A stretch of DNA of 64,000 nucleotides from JAOUGY01 sp963792365 (lineage in GTDB: Bacteria > Actinomycetota > Acidimicrobiia > Spongiisociales > ZC4RG35), in contig CAWBVW010000002.1 in assembly GCA_963792365.1 (NCBI GenBank), positions 1 through 64,000 on the forward strand, written 5' to 3'. Under the pieces are notes generated by a model. It was not told the origin of the DNA. It saw only the letters and a list, made by a program, of their open reading frames with translations, and did no database searches. Of this stretch, positions 24,735-33,609 are shown one piece after another. Every line of letters starts with the position of its first letter. Position 1 is the stretch's first letter. Position numbers and translations under genes: made by a program.

Positions 24735-26474
24735 TCAGGGCTTCGGTGGTATCACCGGGGCGAGCATGTGAGCAAGATACTCGGGGCCAAAATGGACGGT
24801 CGTGGTGCCTCCGAAGATCCGCGAGGGACGATCCCTCGGGTCGTCGTGGATGAACGGTCCGACACCGGTGAACCGGTTCTTGAAGCTGGCGATCTCTGAC
24901 GAGTCGTCGATGGCGCCTTCGAACTCGTAGTCCTTCCCACGCACGGTGAGGGCGAGCCTGTATCCCGCCGGGACCACGATCGACGTCGGCCAGATCTCCA
25001 CATCCACACCGTAGACCTGTCCGGGCTCGAGCGGTTGGTGCTCATCGTGGGTGTGATAGGGGCGATGGGGCTCCGACAGCGTCGTGTCGAGCTTGCGGTG
25101 GGACGCTCGCAACCAGCCGTGGGCGATGGGGGAGTGCGGGTCGAGTGCTCCCTGGAACGTGACTTCGTCGCCATTCGTGTCGAAGACCCGGACGATCAGG
25201 AAGAGGTCGGCGTCGGTCGTGGTCGACGAGATCCAGAGCTTCGCCGCCAGTGGCCCGGTGATCTCGGTCTCGGATTCGAGCGGGTCGGTGCGGAAGGTGA
25301 GCCCGTCGCCCATCGCTTCGAACGCCAACTCGGCCGGCTCAGTGGCGGGCTCGGTCGACAGGGTCAGGTCCGGATGCAAGTACAGCTCGGTCCACTTCGT
25401 GCGCGGCAGCGGCCAGTCGTCCTCGGCTCGCTGCTCGAACCGGCCGAGGTGTCGGACCTGAAGCAAGATCGGCGGACGCCGGTCCCATCCGTTGTCGACG
25501 CCTTTCAGGAAGTGGTCGAAGAACTCGAGCTGGAGCTCGCGGCCATAGTCGGTGTAGAAGTGAGTCCAATGCTCGAGCCCGTGAAGCTCGAGCCACTTGT
25601 GTTCGGTGGCCGAGCGGACATACGCCTCGACGTTTCCCCGCAGATGCAATCCGTGCCCGCCCCAGTTTCCTGCACTGAGGAAGGGCGTGGTGATCTTCCC
25701 GAACACCGGCGATCGGTCGCGGTGGTATTGGTCGTCGAGGGGATGGGCCAGGATCTCCGGTCCGAGGTCGCAGCGGTTGCCGGCCATCTCTTCGGCCGAG
25801 AGCGTCTCGTACCCGCACACGTTGCGACCGGTCACTTTGCTCTTCGGGCCGTTGTCGCCGAGCCCGTACTGCACGGTCTTGACCTGCATGTCGTACCAGT
25901 TCGCCCAGAACGTGGAGATGATCCCGCCGTGATGAGTCATGTCTCGATACCAGTCTGCGGCACCTTCCCACGCACACATGGCGGCGAGATGCGGGGGCTG
26001 GAGGGATGCGACGTGCCACTGGTTGATGGCTAGATAGCTGATCCCGCTGAGCCCGATCTTGCCGGAGGACCAGTCTTGGTCGGCGGCCCACTCGATGCAC
26101 TCGTAGAGGTCCCGGGTCTCCCGCGGTGAGAAGTGGTCGACGTAACCGGGCGACATACCGGTACCTCGTGAGTCGACTCTCACGCACACGTAGCCCGCAG
26201 GCACCCATTTCTCCGGATCCACGACCTCCCAGTTCTGATAGGCGTTGGTGGACCCTTCGGCGACATCCGGATGCTTCTCGACCATCCGGTTCCACTGATC
26301 GGGGTATCCCTCCTGGAACGAGAGACCTTTGGCGTAGGGCCCATAGCTCAGCAGCACCGGATAGTTCCCTGGTTCGATCGGGCGGTAGACGTCCGCAAGC
26401 ATGACAGCGCCGTCGTCCATGGGTATCTCGACGTCCCAGTCGATGGTCATGCCGTCGCGTGTTTCGGTGATCAT
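24735..26474 (-). CDS. CocE/NonD family hydrolase (X-Pro dipeptidyl-peptidase type)
   Basis: A 579-residue serine hydrolase. The core starts with a VMLADVYRPIEPG-type entry near 30, VRVDSRGTGMSPG is the conserved pre-nucleophile block near 105, and the nucleophile elbow is GLSGISYLAINQW near 150. The histidine region is LHGLEHWTHF, and the C-terminal third (about 360-579) is a jelly-roll domain, as in cocaine esterase. Such enzymes cleave esters or acyl amides in the cytosol. I prefer the ATG at 26474. It is divergent from the Gfo/Idh/MocA gene at 26617 across a region with a regulatory inverted repeat. Confidence 0.86.
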   Translation of the reverse strand: MITETRDGMTIDWDVEIPMDDGAVMLADVYRPIEPGNYPVLLSYGPYAKGLSFQEGYPDQWNRMVEKHPDVAEGSTNAYQNWEVVDPEKWVPAGYVCVRVDSRGTGMSPGYVDHFSPRETRDLYECIEWAADQDWSSGKIGLSGISYLAINQWHVASLQPPHLAAMCAWEGAADWYRDMTHHGGIISTFWANWYDMQVKTVQYGLGDNGPKSKVTGRNVCGYETLSAEEMAGNRCDLGPEILAHPLDDQYHRDRSPVFGKITTPFLSAGNWGGHGLHLRGNVEAYVRSATEHKWLELHGLEHWTHFYTDYGRELQLEFFDHFLKGVDNGWDRRPPILLQVRHLGRFEQRAEDDWPLPRTKWTELYLHPDLTLSTEPATEPAELAFEAMGDGLTFRTDPLESETEITGPLAAKLWISSTTTDADLFLIVRVFDTNGDEVTFQGALDPHSPIAHGWLRASHRKLDTTLSEPHRPYHTHDEHQPLEPGQVYGVDVEIWPTSIVVPAGYRLALTVRGKDYEFEGAIDDSSEIASFKNRFTGVGPFIHDDPRDRPSRIFGGTTTVHFGPEYLAHMLAPVIPPKP

Positions 26475-26526
26475 GACCCGCCCCCTAGATCGCACGTGTG
26501 CATTGCCTTGTTCCTCCCTCGGCGCA

Positions 26527-26594
26527 GATCGTGCATTCTATACGATTGGCCTTTCCCTGGGCAGGCAGCGATCAGACAAGATATATGATCCATC
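26527..26594. promoter_or_regulatory. Divergent regulatory region with ATCGT...ACGAT inverted repeat
   Basis: GATCGTGCATTCTATACGAT at 26527-26546 contains the inverted repeat ATCGT-N9-ACGAT. Sixteen of its twenty bases recur at 59057-59076, upstream of the crotonase gene. A second element ATATATGATCCATC at 26581-26594 lies just upstream of the gene at 26617. The style fits an FCD-type GntR protein; which one is not known. Confidence 0.4.
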
Positions 26595-26616
26595 ATCCCG
26601 GTGAGAGAGGTTCGAG

Positions 26617-27609
26617 ATGACTGACATTGTGAAGCTTGCGAGCGTCGGATTGGGTTGGTGGGGAAAGACCCTGGCGCGAGGAGCGGCGGCGAGCGGAGAG
26701 GCCGAGGTCGTGACGTGCTTCGCCCGTCGGCCCGAGGGCCGGGAGGAATTCGCCTCGGAGATCGGATGCCGGGCAGCCGAGTCGTGGGATGCGGTACTCT
26801 CCGACGACGAGGTCCAAGGTGTGGTCATCGCCACTTCCCACGAGAGCCACCGCACCCTCATCGAAGAGGCGGCGTCGGCCGGGAAGGCAGTGTTCGTCGA
26901 GAAGCCGCTCACGACGACCGTCGCCGATGGCCGGGCGGCGGTCGAGGCCGCCGAGGCCGCCGGTATCGTCTTCCAAGTCGGCCAACAGCGTCGGCGGACC
27001 GCCGCCAATCGGAGGATCCGGGCGATGCTCGACGCCGGCGAATTGGGCGAGATCCAGGCGCTCTACGGAGTGCAGTCGGTCCCCAACGGGTTCCGCATGC
27101 CCCAGGAAGCCTGGCGGTGGGACGCCACGCAAAGCCCGCTCGGCGGAATGACGTCACTCGGAGTGCACAAGGTGGACTCGATGATCTACCTGGCCGGCCC
27201 CATTTCATCTGTGTTCTGCTTCACCCGGCCCGGACGGGAGGTGACGATCGACGAAGCGACGGTGCTGGCATTGCAGTTCGAGAGTGGGGCAGTGGGAACC
27301 ATCACCACCTCCTTCTTCACGCCACGTATCTCTGAGCTGTCCGTCTACGGAACCAAGGCGTCGGCGTTCAACACCGCCGACGGCTCCGCTCTCGGAGTCC
27401 AGGATGTCGATTCGATGGAGACCGTGACCGTCCCACTCGATGCGATCGATCCGGTCGCCGATCAGATGGGCGAATTCGCCAGGGCAATTCGGGGTGAAGC
27501 TCAAGTAGAGGTTGATGGTCGCGCCGGGTTGGCCGTGGTTGCGGTGTTGGAGGCCGCGGTCCGCAGCTCCGAGACCGGGCAGGCGGTTCCGGTGTCGGAG
27601 GTGCTGTGA
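26617..27609 (+). CDS. Gfo/Idh/MocA family oxidoreductase
   Basis: A 330-residue oxidoreductase. The Rossmann start is LASVGLGWWGKTLARG, the dinucleotide-proximal VFVEKPLTTT carries the E-K-P motif near 90, and GVHKVDSMIYLAG near 180 holds the catalytic lysine/histidine region. It is closest in this window to the protein at 47634, with the same SVGLGWWG opening and the same TP-type active-site spacing. NAD(P)-dependent oxidation of a sugar-like or polyol substrate is expected. It is divergent from the CocE-type hydrolase; the LacI gene follows after 182 bp. Confidence 0.86.
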   Translation: MTDIVKLASVGLGWWGKTLARGAAASGEAEVVTCFARRPEGREEFASEIGCRAAESWDAVLSDDEVQGVVIATSHESHRTLIEEAASAGKAVFVEKPLTTTVADGRAAVEAAEAAGIVFQVGQQRRRTAANRRIRAMLDAGELGEIQALYGVQSVPNGFRMPQEAWRWDATQSPLGGMTSLGVHKVDSMIYLAGPISSVFCFTRPGREVTIDEATVLALQFESGAVGTITTSFFTPRISELSVYGTKASAFNTADGSALGVQDVDSMETVTVPLDAIDPVADQMGEFARAIRGEAQVEVDGRAGLAVVAVLEAAVRSSETGQAVPVSEVL

Positions 27610-27791
27610 GCCCGACCGCCATGTCCTGCAACCGGCGTGCGCACAATGCAGAATCGCCTGTGTTGGCGGCCAGATCCGGCGGGGCCGGGCCCTACAAGGG
27701 TAGGATCACCGACGATGTCACCGATCGGCCGCATGCAGCGCTCCTCGACCTCACACAGCCCCTGTCTGGGGATCTCCAAGAGGGGTTGAAA

Positions 27792-28808
27792 GTGTCCGAT
27801 CGCGTCACGCTCCGTCGGGTGGCGGAAGAAGCCGGAGTCCACACCTCCACTGCGTCCCGCGCCCTCAACCCGGCCACCAGGGGGGTCGTCAACGCAGCCA
27901 CCGTGTCGAAGGTGATGGAAGTCGCAGAGAACCTCGGATACCGGCCCCACCCGATGGCTCGAGGGCTGCGCACCAACAGGACCATGACCGTCGGGATGGT
28001 CGTGCCCGACGTCGAAAACCCCTTGTTCGGCGCCATCATCGCCGGGCTCGAACAGGAGATTGGACAGGAGGGCTACTCGCTGCTCATCGCCAACACCGAT
28101 CCGCGCCTCGAGGACAGCCTCCCGCTGATCGACGCCCTCGTGCGCGGTCGCGTCGACGGACTGGTGTTGGCCACCGCTCCTCGCTCAGGGGCATCTCTGG
28201 CCCCTGTGACCGGATTCGGCGTTCCGGTGGTCCTTGTCAACCGCAAGAGCGAAGACCTCGCCATTCCATCGATCACAGGTGACGACGACGTGGGCATAGG
28301 TCTCGCTGTTCAGCACCTCGTGGAGCTCGGGCACAAGAGAATCGGCCACGTGGCCGGGCCTGCGTCGTTGTCGACGGGCGCCGATCGGCGGGCCGCCTTC
28401 GAGCGGTGGACCAGACAGCTCGGCGTGAAGATGGCGCCGGTCGAAGAGGCAGACTGGTACCGGATGGAGCAGGGTCGCGTGGCCTGCGCCCGGCTGCTTC
28501 AGCGGGCACCCGACCTCACCGCCATCGTCGCTGCCAACGACCTCTTGGCGCTGGGTGTGTACCGGGCCATCACCGACTCGGGTCGTCAGGTCGGCGTCGA
28601 CATCTCGGTCACCGGATACAACGACATCGCCTTCATGGAGTTCGTCCAACCGCCGATGACCTCGGTCCGTGTCCAGTATCGGGAGATGGGCGCCGAGGCG
28701 GCGGTCGCCCTGCTCCGGCTGATGGCTGGTTGGGACGAGCCCGTCGAGTCGGTGTCGCTGCCGCCCAGCTTGTCAATCCGGGCCTCCACCGCACCACCCA
28801 CAGGCTGA
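27792..28808 (+). CDS. LacI family transcriptional regulator
   Basis: A 338-residue repressor. The N-terminal helix-turn-helix reads VTLRRVAEEAGVHTSTASRAL, continued by the hinge NLGYRPHPMARGLR; then VGMVVPDVENPLFGAII starts the periplasmic-binding-protein-like effector domain (about 60-330). I start at the GTG 27792, preceded by GAGGGG; the longer frame adds 62 non-conserved residues. It is the only LacI-type protein in the window, and seven LacI-style palindromes with a central CG lie within 26 kb, so it is the best candidate to bind TGCAATCGRTTGTA. No clear copy precedes its own gene. An MFS gene follows after five bases. The effector is probably the pathway substrate (inference). Confidence 0.9.
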   Translation: MSDRVTLRRVAEEAGVHTSTASRALNPATRGVVNAATVSKVMEVAENLGYRPHPMARGLRTNRTMTVGMVVPDVENPLFGAIIAGLEQEIGQEGYSLLIANTDPRLEDSLPLIDALVRGRVDGLVLATAPRSGASLAPVTGFGVPVVLVNRKSEDLAIPSITGDDDVGIGLAVQHLVELGHKRIGHVAGPASLSTGADRRAAFERWTRQLGVKMAPVEEADWYRMEQGRVACARLLQRAPDLTAIVAANDLLALGVYRAITDSGRQVGVDISVTGYNDIAFMEFVQPPMTSVRVQYREMGAEAAVALLRLMAGWDEPVESVSLPPSLSIRASTAPPTG

Positions 28809-28813
28809 CCGGA

Positions 28814-30001
28814 GTGTCGAACCCCCCAGCAGGGGGTCCCGACCGTTCGGCACTGGTGAGTGGTGCCACGGTTGCCGGGCTCTTCTTCCTGACCGCAGCT
28901 GCGTTCTCACGAATTCCGCTCCTGCCCGACATCGGCGACGACCTTGGGCTCTCCGCGCTTGGGATCGGGCTGCTCGGGTCTGTGTTCGCCGTCGGGCGGC
29001 TCATCGCCGACCACCCGACCGGCAGACTTTCGGACCGGATCGGACCGGGCCGGATGATGGCCATGGCGGCGGGTCTCGTGGCCGCCGGGTCCTTCTTGCT
29101 GGCGGTCGCGCAAGCACCGTGGGTCTCGTATGTGGCGTCGCTCGTGTTGGGTTTCGGCTCCACTTGGGTCCTGACCGCCGGCATGTCGCACTTCGCCCGT
29201 GCTCCCCGTGCCCGCCGGGGGACGTCGATGTCGATCTTTGCGGCGGCGCTCCTGGTGGGTCAGTCGATCGGGCCGGCGGTGGGCGGTGCCGTGGGTGCCG
29301 ACGACCAGTGGAGACGTGCGCTGTTCCTCGCGGCCGGATTGGCGCTGGTTGTCGGGGTCGGTCTTGCAGCCATCAGAGTGCCGGCGGCGGTTCGCGCACC
29401 TCGAGCGGTGAAGGAAACCGAAGAGGCGACGCCGGTCTCGCGGCTGGTGCTGACCGTGATCTACCTCGTGCCGGGGGTCCAGTTCGCGGTCGGTGGTGCG
29501 ATCCTCCAGACACTCGTACCGGTCGTCGGTGATGCCGAGCACGGATTGGGTGCGGGTGCGATCGGGTTCGCCCTCGGCGTCGGCGGGGTGAGCCGACTCA
29601 TCTCTTCGCTGTTCTCGGGATACGTCAGCGATCGCGTGTCGAGGCGGGTGGCTCTCATTCCCGGCCAGGTTCTCCAGATGTTGGGTCTGGCAGCGTTCCT
29701 CAGCGGCGAGCTTTGGGCCTGGTACGCCGGCATCATGCTGGTGACTTTCGGGTCGACCGGGGTCAATCTGGCGACGACGGTGCTGGCCGACCTCACCGAG
29801 GGCCACGGCTTCGGTCGTCGTCTCGGTGCGTTTCGGTTCACCGGAGACGTGGCGTTCACCGTGGCTCCTGTCTTGAGCGGATGGCTCTATGAGATCTCGG
29901 GGCGGGTCACCGCCGTCCTCCCAGTGCTGGCTTTCGCCACGATCGTCACCTTGGGGGTGATCTTCGTGATCCCCGAGACCCACAGGGTGCGAAGAGCCTG
30001 A
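28814..30001 (+). CDS. MFS transporter
   Basis: A 395-residue major facilitator of about twelve helices, with GRLSDRIGPGRMMAMAAG near 75-92 as the loop 2-3 motif and GYVSDRVSRRVALIPG in the second half. It starts five bases after the LacI gene stop at a GTG; the GGAG there is very close, so translation is probably coupled. A regulator and a carrier in one operon is a common arrangement for substrate uptake or efflux, which suggests it carries the LacI effector. Direction not determined. Confidence 0.84.
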   Translation: MSNPPAGGPDRSALVSGATVAGLFFLTAAAFSRIPLLPDIGDDLGLSALGIGLLGSVFAVGRLIADHPTGRLSDRIGPGRMMAMAAGLVAAGSFLLAVAQAPWVSYVASLVLGFGSTWVLTAGMSHFARAPRARRGTSMSIFAAALLVGQSIGPAVGGAVGADDQWRRALFLAAGLALVVGVGLAAIRVPAAVRAPRAVKETEEATPVSRLVLTVIYLVPGVQFAVGGAILQTLVPVVGDAEHGLGAGAIGFALGVGGVSRLISSLFSGYVSDRVSRRVALIPGQVLQMLGLAAFLSGELWAWYAGIMLVTFGSTGVNLATTVLADLTEGHGFGRRLGAFRFTGDVAFTVAPVLSGWLYEISGRVTAVLPVLAFATIVTLGVIFVIPETHRVRRA

Positions 30002-30029
30002 TCCGGCGGTCGGGGCCCCAGGGGGTCTG

Positions 30030-30039
30030 CAATCGGTTG
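30030..30039. promoter_or_regulatory. LacI-type operator, copy 6 (CAATCGGTTG)
   Basis: Within TGCAATCGGTTGTAGTAG, identical over 15 bases to copy 5 at 23701. It is 15 bp before the ATG at 30055; a possible -10 (TAGTAG, 30040-30045) directly follows it, so the message is nearly leaderless and the operator would cover the promoter. Confidence 0.62.
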
Positions 30040-30054
30040 TAGTAGCCTCGGGCC

Positions 30055-30627
30055 ATGCCGCGTATCTCATACCCAGACCTCGAGTCGATCGATGATCCGG
30101 AGGTTCACGACATCCTGGAGCTCGCAAGAACGGTGGGAACACCCCGTCCCGAGAGCCAGGCAATTCGTGCCCACGTGCCTCCTTTGATGAAGGCTTTCAC
30201 CACGGTCTGGCAGGACACCTTCGTCAACGGCGTCCTGGACCACGCTCTCAAGGAGTTGTGCCGGGTGTATGTCACAAAGACCGTGCAATGCGGCTATTGC
30301 GCAGCGCAGCGTTCCAGCGACGCCGGAACCGGCGAGGACGCATACGACGAGCTCCTCACCTTCGAGAAGTCGGACCGGTTCACCCCCCGGGAGAAGGCGG
30401 CCCTGGCCTATACAGACTCCGTCGTGTGGGACTCGAATCTGGCGACCGACGAGTTGTGGGGCCGTTTGCATGAGCACTTCACCGAACCCGAGCTGGTGGA
30501 GCTCGGTTTCTTCATCGCCCTGACCTCCGGTCAGCAGCGGTGGCTCAAGACCCTCGACCTGAAGCACGGCGAGGTGCTGCCAGGCGGTGAATCGATGAGC
30601 ATGGTCGTCGGGATGGAGTCGGCATGA
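30055..30627 (+). CDS. Carboxymuconolactone decarboxylase/AhpD family protein
   Basis: A 190-residue helical protein with CxxC in VQCGYCAAQR near 80 and ALTSGQQRWLKTL near 160; it is a clear paralog of the protein at 24129. AhpD-type proteins reduce peroxides or recharge peroxiredoxins through this disulfide. Its stop overlaps the start of an OsmC gene (ATGA), so a thiol-based hydroperoxide pair is made together under operator copy 6. In a pathway with oxygenase chemistry this may protect the cell. A catalytic role on a pathway intermediate cannot be excluded. Confidence 0.85.
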   Translation: MPRISYPDLESIDDPEVHDILELARTVGTPRPESQAIRAHVPPLMKAFTTVWQDTFVNGVLDHALKELCRVYVTKTVQCGYCAAQRSSDAGTGEDAYDELLTFEKSDRFTPREKAALAYTDSVVWDSNLATDELWGRLHEHFTEPELVELGFFIALTSGQQRWLKTLDLKHGEVLPGGESMSMVVGMESA

Positions 30628-31112
30628 GCACCGAGGTCAAATCTGCATTCGATGTGAGCGAGCCGATCGTCCGTCGCAAGAAGGTGGGAGCGGTGAACCA
30701 CGCCGGGATGATCACCGAGATCGACTTCGGCGAGTACGGCGAGTTCGCCACCGACGAGCCCACGGCTCACGGAGGCACCGGTGAAGGGCCTTCGCCGTTG
30801 CAGGCGGTGCTCGGGGCACTGTTGGGATGCGAGTCGGTGACGTTCAATCGCACCGCCACGGAGATGGGTTTCAGCTACGAGGGCATCGAGTACGAGGCCG
30901 AGTTCACGATCGACATCCGAGGCCGGCTCGGGGTGCGTGGCGTGACACAGCATTTCCAGACGATTCGAGTCGATGCGCGTGTCACCACCCACGAATCAGA
31001 GGATCGACTCCGCGAAGTGGTCGAGGAGACCGAGGCGCGGTGCCCGGTCTTCAACCTCGTCAAAGATGCCGGGGTCAAGCTCGAGATGCGGTGGGTGAAA
31101 GTCGAGCCGTGA
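30624..31112 (+). CDS. OsmC family protein
   Basis: A 162-residue OsmC/Ohr-fold protein. The first cysteine is in LGALLGCESVTFN near 70 and the second in EARCPVFNLVKDAG near 140, the usual spacing for the peroxidatic and resolving cysteines. It would reduce organic hydroperoxides with dihydrolipoamide or a similar thiol. It starts within the stop of the AhpD-like gene. A related OsmC gene is cut by the left window edge, so the segment carries two. A strong hairpin follows the stop. Confidence 0.87.
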   Translation: MSTEVKSAFDVSEPIVRRKKVGAVNHAGMITEIDFGEYGEFATDEPTAHGGTGEGPSPLQAVLGALLGCESVTFNRTATEMGFSYEGIEYEAEFTIDIRGRLGVRGVTQHFQTIRVDARVTTHESEDRLREVVEETEARCPVFNLVKDAGVKLEMRWVKVEP

Positions 31113-31116
31113 CGTT

Positions 31117-31142
31117 CCGACGGGCTCAGTCGAGCCCGTCGG
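31117..31142. terminator. Bidirectional hairpin terminator between convergent genes
   Basis: CCGACGGGCTC (31117-31127) pairs perfectly with GAGCCCGTCGG (31132-31142) around the loop AGTC. It lies five bases after the OsmC stop and overlaps the last codons of the minus-strand gene ending at 31126. There is no clear T run, as is usual in high-GC actinobacteria. Confidence 0.65.
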
Positions 31143-32049
31143 TCACGTCCTTGTTCTCGGGCTGAGGGTCGTAGCCCGCTCCGCGGCCCGCCTTCGTGAG
31201 GAGGGCGGCGAAGTCCTGGGGGGTGTATCCAAGCCCCATGCCGTCGACCACGATCTGGTGAACCAGGGCGGAGACGGGGAGGGGCACATCGAGCTCGCGG
31301 CCGGCGGCCAGACCCAGCTCGAAGTCCTTGCGCAGCAGATCCCATGTGAACGTGGGGGTGTAGTCCAGGTTCACGTAGGCAGGGGTCTTGTACTTGGTGA
31401 ACATCGACCCCATCACGGAGTCGTTGAGGAAGTCGAGATAGTCGGCACGGGAGACGCCGGCCTTTTCGACGAGAACCGCGGTCTCGGCCATCGTCTGGGC
31501 GACGATCCCGAGCATGAGGTTGTGACAGATCTTCACGAGGCGGGCTTCGTCCTCGCCGCCAACGTAGGTGACCTTGCGGCCGAACTTCTCGAGCATCGGG
31601 CTCACCCGGTCGTAGGCAGCACGTGGGCCGGACGCCACGACGGTGAGGCGACCGGACTTGACGACCTTCGGGTTTCCGCTCACCGGGGCGGCGATGAGCT
31701 CGACCCCGAGCTCGGCGGCCTGTTGCCGTAGTTCGGCGGAGGTGCCCGGGTCGATGGTCGTGATGTCGACGACGATGCCGGGGCGAGCGGAGTCGTCGGT
31801 GAGCACCCCGTCGGGACCCGTGGTGACGGCCATCACGTCCTGGGGTCCGGCGACGATGGTGAAAACGATGTCACACCCGGACAGCTCGATGGGCTTGTCG
31901 ACCACTTTGGCACCGAGATCGGCCAACGGTTCTGCCTTGGAACGGGTGCGGTTGTACACCCAGACGTCGTAGCCCCCCTCGAGAAGGCGCGAGCACAGCT
32001 CGAACCCCATACGGCCCGTGCCGATCCATCCGATTCGCACCTCGCTCAC
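31126..32049 (-). CDS. NAD-dependent 6-phosphogluconate/3-hydroxyisobutyrate dehydrogenase-like protein
   Basis: A 307-residue beta-hydroxyacid dehydrogenase. RIGWIGTGRMGFELCSRLLEG is split here as IGWIGTGRMG for the Rossmann loop (residues 5-14). VSGNPKVVKSGRLTVV near 122 is the substrate-binding block, and the catalytic lysine is in ARLVKICHNLMLG near 172. Relatives include tartronate semialdehyde reductase and 3-hydroxyisobutyrate dehydrogenase. I start at the GTG 32049 with AAGGAGAGG upstream, instead of the longer frame that crosses the operator. Operator copy 7 with an overlapping TACAAT -10 is 24 bp upstream. The substrate is probably a 3-hydroxyacid. Confidence 0.86.
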   Translation of the reverse strand: MSEVRIGWIGTGRMGFELCSRLLEGGYDVWVYNRTRSKAEPLADLGAKVVDKPIELSGCDIVFTIVAGPQDVMAVTTGPDGVLTDDSARPGIVVDITTIDPGTSAELRQQAAELGVELIAAPVSGNPKVVKSGRLTVVASGPRAAYDRVSPMLEKFGRKVTYVGGEDEARLVKICHNLMLGIVAQTMAETAVLVEKAGVSRADYLDFLNDSVMGSMFTKYKTPAYVNLDYTPTFTWDLLRKDFELGLAAGRELDVPLPVSALVHQIVVDGMGLGYTPQDFAALLTKAGRGAGYDPQPENKDVTDGLD

Positions 32050-32070
32050 GACCTCTCCTTCACAGCGCCC

Positions 32071-32084
32071 TGCAATCGATTGTA
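32071..32084 (-). promoter_or_regulatory. LacI-type operator, copy 7, overlapping a -10 box
   Basis: TGCAATCGATTGTA at 32071-32084 is identical to copy 3 and contains the perfect palindrome CAATCGATTG (32073-32082). On the minus strand the first six bases of the site are TACAAT, a near-consensus -10, placed about 30 bp from the GTG at 32049. A bound dimer would directly block the promoter. Confidence 0.68.
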
Positions 32085-32202
32085 TGTTGGAGCCTTCAAC
32101 CCGGAAAGTCAAGCAGCAGGCCGTGTTCGGGCCTCGAGTCGGCGCCGTCCAGGAGCTCGATTGGCACCCTCGTCATCCTTGGTACACTCACGCCTCGTAC
32201 TC

Positions 32203-32275
<73 letters not shown>

Positions 32276-32523
32276 CTTTCGGACCCCCTTTCACCTCGAG
32301 GAGAGTTCGCCGTCATCTAGGCGGCACGGTCGGGCCGACGTCGTCCCGAAGGTCTCGATGATGTTTCTGATCTGCGTGTTAGCTCGCAAATCGATCTCGA
32401 TGCGTGCCTCATCTTCGAGTCGCCCTCACTGATGGAGCCGGCGTAGATCCCGGTCTCCGTCGTCCAGGCGGTCCGCCCAGGATCGGAGGAGCGATCGGGC
32501 GCGTGTCGCCTGACCTTGTCAGA

Positions 32524-33609
32524 TCACCACGGCAGGCAGGCGGAGCGCCGCTGTCGGGCGACTTCCTCGATCCACGCGGTGTCGTCCGACCCGTCGGTGG
32601 GGATGGGGGGCGCGTCGGTCTGCTCCTCTGTGATGGTGGGGGTTCCGAAGCGGGCCGAACCGGCGGAGATCGGATAGCGGGTCTCGGTGATGCCGATCCA
32701 CGTCTCGTTGCGACCCATCGTCACCTGGGTGATGGCGTCCCGTTCGCAGCGGAAGAACTCGGAGTGGTGGATCCCGATGCCGACCCAGATGTCGGGTAGT
32801 GCCCCATCGGCGCCGAGCACGGGCGTGAGAGTGCACCCTGACAGCGCCACGAATCCGTACGAGGCTCCGACCAGGTTGCCTCCGAGTTCGACGACCACCG
32901 TGGGCAACCCGAGGTGGATGGCCCGGACCGGTGATGGTGGTGGCGAGTCGGTGACGTACGGCGTGATGTCGGTCTCGGTCTCCCAGCCGTAGGCGAGTTC
33001 GACGTGAAGCCGCCACCGGCCGTCGGCGATGTAGGTGGTCACCGTGTCGGGTTCACCGTCGCCGTCGAGGTCGGCTTGCAGCGCATCCACCTGTGATGCT
33101 CCGCCGGCCATCGCCACTTCGGGGGCTCCGGCGCAAGCCTGCAGGTAGACGGGCACCCGCACCTCGGTTGCGTTCCCGGCGGCGTCGGTCGCCACGAAGG
33201 TGGCGACGTTGCCTCCTGGGTTGAGGATGAGAACGATCGACCAGGTGCCATCTGCTCCGACGTCGGCCTCGTAGCGGCCTGCGGCCACAACAGACGCGCC
33301 TGGCTCTGTCGTACCCACGAACCGGTAGTGGGCATCCGTGACCGTGGCTCGGGGTCGAGGGTCGGTCACCTCCAGTGATGGCGGGGTGGTGTCGGCAACG
33401 GTCGGGGACGTGGTCGGCACCATCGTCGTCATCGGCACCGAAGGTGCTGTGGTCGAAGGAGCGGTCGTGGATGCTTGTGCGGACGCCATCGACGTTGTCG
33501 ACGTCGGCGACGGAACCGACGCCCCGCTCGGCGTCGTTATCGACGGCGACGTCTGACTGCAGCTCGCCAGCACCAGCGCCACCACTGCGATGGAAACGCA
33601 CCTATTCAT
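32524..33609 (-). CDS. Secreted lipoprotein with Thr/Ser-rich linker
   Basis: A 361-residue exported lipoprotein. The signal peptide ends in the lipobox LASC with the lipidated Cys at residue 17. Residues 20-75 are a low-complexity Ser/Thr/Pro linker. The next part (DTTPPSLEVTDPRPRATV and PGGNVATFVATDAAGNATEV) looks like an Ig-like beta domain of the type found in actinobacterial surface proteins. A short DLDGDGEPD motif near 200 resembles a calcium-binding or FG-GAP loop. The ATG at 33609 has GAGGGG upstream. Function unknown; it is probably anchored outside the membrane. Confidence 0.78.
   Translation of the reverse strand: MNRCVSIAVVALVLASCSQTSPSITTPSGASVPSPTSTTSMASAQASTTAPSTTAPSVPMTTMVPTTSPTVADTTPPSLEVTDPRPRATVTDAHYRFVGTTEPGASVVAAGRYEADVGADGTWSIVLILNPGGNVATFVATDAAGNATEVRVPVYLQACAGAPEVAMAGGASQVDALQADLDGDGEPDTVTTYIADGRWRLHVELAYGWETETDITPYVTDSPPPSPVRAIHLGLPTVVVELGGNLVGASYGFVALSGCTLTPVLGADGALPDIWVGIGIHHSEFFRCERDAITQVTMGRNETWIGITETRYPISAGSARFGTPTITEEQTDAPPIPTDGSDDTAWIEEVARQRRSACLPW

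Noticed and set aside
27606..27791. Longer LacI start at 27606
   Set aside because: The 62 extra residues have no similarity to the family; the GTG at 27792 is directly before the helix-turn-helix and has a ribosome site.
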